Of a stretch of 5,604 nt of DNA, positions 1 through 3,870 are shown piece by piece. The translations under genes were made by a program, and so were the position numbers. Within the stretch, counting starts at the first letter, position 1, and each line of letters begins with the position of its first letter. Below the pieces are notes generated by a model, which worked only from the letters and a program-made list of their open reading frames with translations, did no database searches and was not told where the DNA came from. Source of the DNA: JBBQNY01 sp038330365 (lineage in GTDB: Bacteria > Pseudomonadota > Gammaproteobacteria > Xanthomonadales > Ahniellaceae); NCBI GenBank assembly GCA_038330365.1, contig JBBQNY010000190.1, positions 1 through 5,604 of the forward strand. The letters run 5' to 3'.

Positions 1-879
1 CGATCCTGGATCGGGACGCCATCCGTATTCCCAGCGCACCTGCGGTGGCAGGCTCATGAGGATGGATTCGGTGCGGCCGCCGGACTGCAGACCGAACAGG
101 GTGCCGCGATCCCATACGAGATTGAACTCCACGTAGCGCCCACGCCGGTACAACTGGAATTCGCGTTCGCGCGCTCCGAAGGGCGCTCTGCGACGACGCT
201 CGACCAGCGGCAGATAGCCCGGCAGCAGACCGTCGCCGACCGCACGCACATAGGCGAATGACGTGTCGAAGCCCGGAGCATTCAGGTCATCGAAAAAGAG
301 ACCGCCGACGCCGCGCGACTCGCCACGATGCCGCAACCTGAAATAGCCGTCGCAGTTGCGCTTGTGATCCAGGTAGCGCGCATCGCCACCATGCTCGGCA
401 CACACCGAGCGCGCATTGCGGTGCCAGGTGATCGCGTCTTCTTCATACGCATAGCAGGGCGTCAGGTCGAAGCCGCCGCCGAACCACCAGGCCACCACGG
501 AGTCATCGCGCATTGCACGGAAATGACGCACGTTCATGTGCACCGCGGGCACGAAGGGATTCTGCGGATGGAAGACGAGCGAGACGCCGACCGCCCGCCA
601 GCGCGCACCCGCAAGTTCCGGACGATGCGCGGTGGCTGCCGCGGGCATCGACACACCCGACACATCGGAAAAGCCGATGCCTGCCTGCTCGAAAACTTCA
701 CCATCGCGCAGGATGCGCGTGCGCCCGCCGCCACCTTCCTCGCGCAACCATTGATCCTCCGTGAAACGTGCGCGTCCGTCGCAATGCTCGATCGCCGTAC
801 ACAGTCGGTCCTGCAGCCCCTGCATCCAGCGGGTTACCTGCTCGAAATCGGGAAGGGCAGAAGCGTCGGACGTCGTCAT
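1..879 (-). CDS. hemF: Oxygen-dependent coproporphyrinogen III oxidase, C-terminus cut by window edge
   Basis: This enzyme uses O2 to decarboxylate coproporphyrinogen III oxidatively to protoporphyrinogen IX, a late step of haem synthesis; it is a soluble homodimer. The start ATG is at 879-877 and the frame stays open to base 1, giving 293 residues. Family signatures appear in order: REEGGGGRTR (about 46-55), FEQAG (63-67), HRPELAG (85-91), HMNVRHF (114-120), WWFGGGFDLTP (131-141), GGLFFDDLN (192-200) and EFNLVWDRGTLFGLQ (251-265). Histidines 104, 114, 153 and 184 line up with the conserved functional histidines known from E. coli HemF. Against my memory of the E. coli protein (299 aa), only about 15 C-terminal residues are missing. 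No Shine-Dalgarno sequence precedes the ATG, but a TATCAT box lies 6 bases upstream. The gene is divergent from the EF-hand gene. The identification is very secure; it is not the radical-SAM HemN type. Confidence 0.97.
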   Translation of the reverse strand, partial: MTTSDASALPDFEQVTRWMQGLQDRLCTAIEHCDGRARFTEDQWLREEGGGGRTRILRDGEVFEQAGIGFSDVSGVSMPAAATAHRPELAGARWRAVGVSLVFHPQNPFVPAVHMNVRHFRAMRDDSVVAWWFGGGFDLTPCYAYEEDAITWHRNARSVCAEHGGDARYLDHKRNCDGYFRLRHRGESRGVGGLFFDDLNAPGFDTSFAYVRAVGDGLLPGYLPLVERRRRAPFGAREREFQLYRRGRYVEFNLVWDRGTLFGLQSGGRTESILMSLPPQVRWEYGWRPDPGS

Positions 880-1016
880 GGCCCGATGATAGGGCGTCGC
901 GGAATCAGGTAGCGGTCGGGGCACGCGGCCACGCCGTGCCGCGCATTCAGTCGCGGTTCCCGACCGCTGCCTACAGTGGGCTGCACGGCGATGACGCCGC
1001 GCCTCCGGGGATGTCC
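880..1016. promoter_or_regulatory. Divergent intergenic gap between hemF and the EF-hand gene
   Basis: This 137-base gap must hold the promoters of both flanking genes. Towards hemF, TATCAT (bases 891 down to 886, minus strand) matches 5 of 6 bases of the sigma70 -10 consensus, but no good -35 lies 16-18 bases further upstream. Its distance places the expected transcription start at or next to the hemF ATG. Towards the EF-hand gene, TACAGT at 972-977 is a 4-of-6 match to a -10 box, again without a clear -35. I see no operator palindrome and no RNA gene. The gap is certain; the promoter assignments are tentative. Confidence 0.35.
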
Positions 1017-1280
1017 ATGAACAGTGGTTCGTTGCGTTGGCTGCTACCGGCCGCAATTGTGCTCTCGCTGGGCGCCTGTGCCAGCAATCCCGATATGCCG
1101 AACACCTACCGGGGCAAGTCCGCCCACTTCAACGAGATGGACAAGACGGGCGATCACCGCCTCACACTCGATGAGATCAACCCCGATCTCAAGCTCCACC
1201 GCGAGTTTGAACAGTGGGATGCGAACAGCAATGGCTGGATCGAGGAAAACGAGTTCTTCAACTATGTCGAAGCCCAGTAA
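1017..1280 (+). CDS. Small EF-hand calcium-binding lipoprotein
   Basis: The 87-residue product has a lipoprotein signal peptide: a short basic N-terminus (R7), a hydrophobic run (about 9-20) and the lipobox LGAC, which puts the lipidated cysteine at C21. Ala at +2 would favour sorting to the outer membrane under the usual Lol rule. Two EF-hand loops follow. The first, DKTGDHRLTLDE (42-53), has Asp1, Thr3, Asp5, Leu8 and Glu12 but His instead of Gly at position 6. The second, DANSNGWIEENE (68-79), is canonical, with Asp1, Asn3, Asn5, Gly6, Ile8 and Glu12. A periplasm-facing or surface Ca2+-binding role is inferred; no partner is visible. I chose ATG 1017 because GGGGA (1007-1011) sits 5 bases upstream of it. 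ATG 1011, in frame, would add Met-Ser and leaves no spacing for that ribosome site. The frame is open further upstream, but that part lacks coding character and enters hemF. Confidence 0.85.
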   Translation: MNSGSLRWLLPAAIVLSLGACASNPDMPNTYRGKSAHFNEMDKTGDHRLTLDEINPDLKLHREFEQWDANSNGWIEENEFFNYVEAQ

Positions 1281-1521
1281 GTCCCGCCCCGGGTCGCCGA
1301 AGGGTCCGGGCAAGGTCGGGGATCATGCGACGGGTCCGCTCGGTCACTCTGGATCCGATCCGGCTTCGACGCCGGGATATGCCGAGCAGCATCCTCCGGA
1401 CCGGGCGACCGCGCAGCAACCGGGGGCTCGCCGTTCGCCCCACAGCGAGGAGGCCGGTGTCGAGCGCGATGTCGATTCCGAGGCGGGCGCCGATGCGGAC
1501 GGCGAGCGCGAGGAAAGCTGA
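1264..1521 (+). CDS. Hypothetical small disordered protein, overlapping the EF-hand gene
   Basis: I do not recognise this protein. It has 85 residues and starts at ATG 1264, 17 bases inside the EF-hand gene in another frame, ending TGA 1519-1521. The N-terminal third is basic and rich in Ser, Pro, Gly and Lys (MSKPSKSRPGSPKGPGK). The last 25 residues are acidic (Glu/Asp with Ala and Gly). It has no Cys, Trp, Phe, Ile or Asn and only one Tyr (39), so it is predicted to be disordered, with no signal peptide or membrane segment. Support for coding comes from the GC-rich third positions, the composition and the lack of any better frame between the EF-hand gene and yajQ. Against it, there is no strong ribosome site at proper spacing: GAGGAA (1242-1247) lies 16 bases away. 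Translation may be coupled to the upstream gene. The open frame continues upstream of 1264, but that part is a shadow of the EF-hand gene. Confidence 0.55.
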   Translation: MSKPSKSRPGSPKGPGKVGDHATGPLGHSGSDPASTPGYAEQHPPDRATAQQPGARRSPHSEEAGVERDVDSEAGADADGEREES

Positions 1522-1599
1522 GCCGGGATTCCCGCCAATCCGCGCTCCCGGGGGACCCTCGCTAGACTGCCGGCTCTCCCCACGCTTCGACGAATTCCA
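1522..1599 (+). promoter_or_regulatory. Gap upstream of yajQ with a possible -10 box
   Basis: This 78-base gap contains TAGACT at 1563-1568, a 4-of-6 match to a sigma70 -10 box, which would give a leader of about 25 bases for yajQ. No convincing -35 is present. A short perfect hairpin, CGGGA-T-TCCCG (1524-1534), directly follows the upstream stop codon. It lacks a T-run, so it is not a standard intrinsic terminator. Both readings are weak. Confidence 0.25.
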
Positions 1600-2082
1600 A
1601 TGCCCTCCTTCGATATCGTTTCGGAAGTCGACAAGCACGAGCTCACCAATGCCGTCGATCAGGCCACCCGAGAACTCGGCAACCGGTTCGACTTCCGCAA
1701 CGTGGAAGCGAGCTTCGAGCTGGACGACGCCACCATCGTTTCGTCCGCACCGAGTGAGTTCCAGCTCCAGCAGATGCTCGACATCCTGAGGGGCCGGCTG
1801 GCCGCCCGCAGCATCGACGCCCGCTGCCTGAAGGTGGACGAGCCCGAGATCAATCTCGCGCGCGCCCGTCAGCGGATCTCCGTGCAACAGGGCATCGAGC
1901 AGCCACTGGCAAAGAAGATCGTGGCCGCGATCAAGGCGGCCAAGTTGAAGGTCGAGGCCCAGATCAACGGCGACAAGCTGCGGATCAGCGCCAAGAAGCG
2001 CGACGACCTGCAGGCGAGCATGGCGCTGCTCCGCAAGGAAGAGCTCGAGCAGCCGCTGCAGTTCGACAACTTCCGCGACTGA
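1600..2082 (+). CDS. yajQ: YajQ family cyclic-di-GMP-binding protein
   Basis: The 160-residue product matches the YajQ/UPF0234 (DUF520) family along its full length; E. coli YajQ is about 163 aa. Characteristic features are the N-terminus MPSFDIVSEVDKHEL, the stretch NRFDFRNVEASFEL (about 28-41), the central QQGIEQPLAKKIVAAIK (about 100-116), KLRISAKKRDDLQ (about 126-138) and the C-terminus PLQFDNFRD. The family folds as two ferredoxin-like domains. In Xanthomonas campestris a homologue binds cyclic-di-GMP and works with a LysR-type regulator to control virulence genes; other homologues bind nucleotides or RNA. The product is cytosolic, with no signal or membrane segment. The start is fixed by the family N-terminus, although the ribosome site is weak. 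The gene converges with the M48 peptidase gene. A long antisense frame across it is a GC-content artefact. Identity is secure; ligand binding in this organism is inferred. Confidence 0.95.
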   Translation: MPSFDIVSEVDKHELTNAVDQATRELGNRFDFRNVEASFELDDATIVSSAPSEFQLQQMLDILRGRLAARSIDARCLKVDEPEINLARARQRISVQQGIEQPLAKKIVAAIKAAKLKVEAQINGDKLRISAKKRDDLQASMALLRKEELEQPLQFDNFRD

Positions 2083-2090
2083 CGCGCTGC

Positions 2091-2111
2091 GCGCCACGCG
2101 CCACGCGCCAC
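2091..2111. repeat. Three tandem copies of a 7-bp unit
   Basis: The unit GCGCCAC is repeated three times in perfect tandem (2091-2097, 2098-2104, 2105-2111), starting 8 bases after the yajQ stop codon. It is followed directly by a second, unrelated tandem duplication. Its function is unknown; slipped-strand replication is the simplest origin. Confidence 0.9.
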
Positions 2112-2141
2112 GCGCGATCATCCTTTGCGCGATCATCCTTT
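2112..2141. repeat. Perfect 15-bp tandem duplication
   Basis: GCGCGATCATCCTTT occurs twice, head to tail and without mismatch (2112-2126 and 2127-2141). The final T of the second copy is also the first base of the left REP arm. The duplication sits between the 7-bp tandem array and the REP doublet, so the whole gap between the convergent genes is repetitive. Confidence 0.9.
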
Positions 2142-2168
2142 GTAGGAGCGCGCTCGCGCGCGATGGCG
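2141..2168 (+). repeat. REP element, left copy of an inverted doublet
   Basis: This 28-base element begins TGTAGGAGCGCGCTC and ends in GATGGCG. It has the layout of GTAG-headed REP sequences, which are mobilised by RAYT (TnpA-REP) transposases in Pseudomonas and xanthomonads: a GTAG head followed by an imperfect palindrome (GCGCGC-TC-GCGCGC). Its partner at 2207-2234 is inverted and differs at a single base. The family assignment rests on the visible head and hairpin; no RAYT gene lies in the window. Confidence 0.8.
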
Positions 2169-2206
2169 TCATGCCGCCTCGTGCATTGTGCTTCGAGCCG
2201 AGATGC

Positions 2207-2234
2207 CGCCATCGCGCGCAAGCGCGCTCCTACA
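2207..2234 (-). repeat. REP element, right copy of an inverted doublet
   Basis: Read on the minus strand, this element matches the left copy at 27 of 28 positions; the only change is TC to TT in the hairpin loop. The GTAG heads point outwards, and 38 bases separate the two copies. Pairing of the arms would make a large hairpin over 2141-2234, with partial complementarity continuing into the spacer. It ends 3 bases from the M48 peptidase stop codon, and a short T-run (2235-2238) follows on the plus strand. The structure could therefore also end or protect yajQ transcripts; that role is inferred. Confidence 0.8.
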
Positions 2235-2237
2235 TTT

Positions 2238-3632
2238 TCAGGGTTTGGCGGCAGCCGCGGAAGCCTGCACTTTTGGATCGTCGAGATTTTCGGCCAGCCA
2301 CTCCATGGATCGCCGAACCCTGTCGTAGCCGCTGGGATGGTCGTAGAACCAGAACTCCTCCAGTGCGCCCGGCTCGATCTTGCGGTAGGTGCTCAGGCGC
2401 ATTGCCGCCGTCGCAAAGCCGTGTGGCTCGCGCGCGGAATCGAGGCCGAACATGTCCGCTTCGGCTTCTGCCTGGCGTGTGATTGTGTTGCTCACCGGCG
2501 TCAGCAGGAACAGCGCAATCGAGAGCACGGCCATCAGCAGCGGCAAGCCGGCCGGGTCGGCGCGATCAGCGATGCCGTAGCGTCCGCCCCAGCGTTTCAA
2601 CGCCCGGTTCAGACCCAGATGCGTCAGCCAGAGCGCGAAGCCGAACAGCAACGTGAGATAGATGATTCCGCGCGTCGAGTGATTCAGCACGTAATGCCCC
2701 ATCTCGTGCCCCATCACCGCGAGGATTTCCGGCTCGGATGTGCGGTTCAGCAGATTGTCGTTGAGCGAAATGCGCGTGGTACCGAAGAGTCCCGACACGT
2801 TTGCACTGATGCGCGTGGTCTGCTTCGACGCATCGAATGCGTACACATTCTGGGCCGGGATGCGATTGGCACGGGCGAGCGAGAGCAGTGACTCGCGCAA
2901 CGGACCCTCCGCGAGCGGCTCGTACTTGTTGAAGGCCGGCGCGATGTAGACCGGCGCGATGGTGCCAACGAGCACGATGAAGCCGAACAGGATCCCGGTC
3001 GCCCACACCCACCAGCGGTCGCCCGCGCGGCGGAGTGCGGCATAGAGCAATGCGATCAGGGGCGCACCCAGCAGCAGGCCAAAGCCCAGACCCTTGCCTT
3101 GGTCACCAAACCACGCGGCGAGAGTCTGCGTGGCCAGACCGTACTGGTGTTCGCGAAAAAATCCCGCATACAGCGACATCGGCAGATTCAGCAGCGCATT
3201 GGCGAGGATGAACATCGCGGCGAATATCATGGTGGCGATGAAGGGCCGGCGCGTGATCGCGCGGGCGCGATCACGCATCCAGCGCGCGGCACCGGAGGCC
3301 AGCAGCAGCCATGCGACGACGAGCCCGTAGATCAGCCCCCAGAGCTGCAGCCAGTAGCCGCCTTCAAAATACGCGTCGGATTTCTCTCGCTGCTCTGGAG
3401 TCAGCAGATCGATGTAAGCCTGGGTGGCGCTTGCGGCGTCGAAGTCGGGTGTGGGTCGCGCGGCGTCCGGCACATGCAGTCCGGGCGGCAGCTCGCGTTC
3501 CTTTGCGGTCACGGTCGAATCGGATGCCGCCGCGGCAGCCTCATCCTGCGCCAGGCCCGTCGATGATCCGAGGCACAAGGCGAGCCCCATCAATGCTCCC
3601 GCCAGCGTCTTTCCGAGCCCGAATCCGCGCAT
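2238..3632 (-). CDS. M48-family (Ste24/HtpX-like) membrane zinc metallopeptidase
   Basis: The 464-residue product is a membrane metalloprotease. The zinc motif HEMGH (309-313) supplies His309, Glu310 and His313, and the downstream E-x-x-A-D motif (QAEAEAD, 387-393) supplies the third ligand, probably Glu389. A DHPSGYDRVRR segment (431-441) matches the family's C-terminal His-Pro/Arg motif. A signal peptide-like N-terminus may be cleaved after GLA (A28). Hydrophobic segments lie at about 93-113, 130-150, 181-200, 208-231, 321-340 and 361-380. This layout resembles the CAAX protease 1/Ste24 branch (usually 400-480 aa) more than the shorter HtpX (about 290 aa). The start is supported by AGGGGGA (3638-3644) 5 bases upstream. 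Bacteria generally lack prenylated CAAX proteins, so the likely role is envelope protein turnover; the substrate is unknown. The gene stands alone, convergent with yajQ and divergent from the dehydrogenase. Confidence 0.92.
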   Translation of the reverse strand: MRGFGLGKTLAGALMGLALCLGSSTGLAQDEAAAAASDSTVTAKERELPPGLHVPDAARPTPDFDAASATQAYIDLLTPEQREKSDAYFEGGYWLQLWGLIYGLVVAWLLLASGAARWMRDRARAITRRPFIATMIFAAMFILANALLNLPMSLYAGFFREHQYGLATQTLAAWFGDQGKGLGFGLLLGAPLIALLYAALRRAGDRWWVWATGILFGFIVLVGTIAPVYIAPAFNKYEPLAEGPLRESLLSLARANRIPAQNVYAFDASKQTTRISANVSGLFGTTRISLNDNLLNRTSEPEILAVMGHEMGHYVLNHSTRGIIYLTLLFGFALWLTHLGLNRALKRWGGRYGIADRADPAGLPLLMAVLSIALFLLTPVSNTITRQAEAEADMFGLDSAREPHGFATAAMRLSTYRKIEPGALEEFWFYDHPSGYDRVRRSMEWLAENLDDPKVQASAAAAKP

Positions 3633-3667
3633 CGCAATCCCCCTGTTGATCGTCGTGCCAGTTTGCC

Positions 3668-3696
3668 CGTATCGCAGCGCAGCGCAAGGGTGTCGA
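3668..3696 (-). promoter_or_regulatory. Candidate sigma70 promoter for the M48 peptidase gene
   Basis: On the minus strand, TCGACA (3696-3691) matches 5 of 6 bases of the -35 consensus. It is followed after 17 bases by GATACG (3673-3668), which matches only 3 of 6 bases of the -10. A start near 3661 would give a leader of about 29 bases. The spacing is ideal but the -10 is poor, so this is a candidate only. Confidence 0.3.
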
Positions 3697-3749
3697 TAGT
3701 CCCGTGGAGACAGACCCCGGAAGTGCCAAGCGCACTACCATCCGCTCAC

Positions 3750-3778
3750 TGGAAAATGCACAGGCTTCTGCGCATAAC
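3750..3778 (+). promoter_or_regulatory. Candidate sigma70 promoter for the acyl-CoA dehydrogenase gene
   Basis: TGGAAA (3750-3755) and CATAAC (3773-3778), 17 bases apart, each match 4 of 6 consensus bases. Transcription from about 3785 would give a leader of about 80 bases. The rest of the 234-base divergent gap (3633-3866) shows no other clear element. In particular I found no PsrA-type GAAAC-N4-GTTTC site for fatty-acid control. Confidence 0.3.
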
Positions 3779-3851
3779 TTTCCGGAATCCATACGGCTCC
3801 CGACGCATCCGCGCCGGGATTCGCTTGCCCTGCGACGCAGAACCTTGAATT

Positions 3852-3870
3852 AGGGATCGACATGCAATGA
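3852..3870 (+). promoter_or_regulatory. Ribosome site with a two-codon leader ORF overlapping the dehydrogenase start
   Basis: AGGGA (3852-3856) lies 5 bases from ATG 3862, which opens a minimal frame ATG-CAA-TGA (3862-3870). Its TGA overlaps the dehydrogenase ATG (3867-3869) in an ATGA junction. The same ribosome site is 10 bases from ATG 3867, which is workable but long. Either initiation occurs directly at 3867 or the tiny frame is translated first and coupled. The sequence is clear; the function is inferred. Confidence 0.4.

Noticed and set aside
328..912. A 194-codon plus-strand frame opposite hemF
   Set aside because: The hemF protein is unmistakable on the other strand over this whole interval, and the plus-strand product has no family features.
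768..1016. An upstream extension of the EF-hand gene frame into hemF
   Set aside because: The extension would bury a good lipoprotein signal peptide in the middle of the protein, and it overlaps hemF. The start at 1017 (or 1011) fits the ribosome site and the lipobox.
1524..1534. CGGGA-T-TCCCG hairpin as an intrinsic terminator
   Set aside because: The stem is only 5 bases, the loop is one base, and no T-run follows.
1214..1789. A 191-codon plus-strand frame across the small disordered gene and the start of yajQ
   Set aside because: It overlaps the YajQ coding region in another frame, and its Arg/Ser/Pro-rich composition is typical of out-of-frame GC-rich DNA.
1258..2172. A 304-codon open frame on the minus strand across yajQ and the small disordered gene
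   Set aside because: Its sequence is the antisense of yajQ and runs into the left REP element at its start. No recognisable domain or ribosome site supports it.
2091..2234. Possible CRISPR array
   Set aside because: The repeats are short tandem units and one inverted REP pair. There are no regularly spaced direct repeats with unique spacers and no cas genes.
3785..3822. Inverted repeat GAATCC / GGATTC as a possible operator upstream of the dehydrogenase
   Set aside because: The arms are only 6 bases long and lie 26 bases apart, which is readily expected by chance in this composition.
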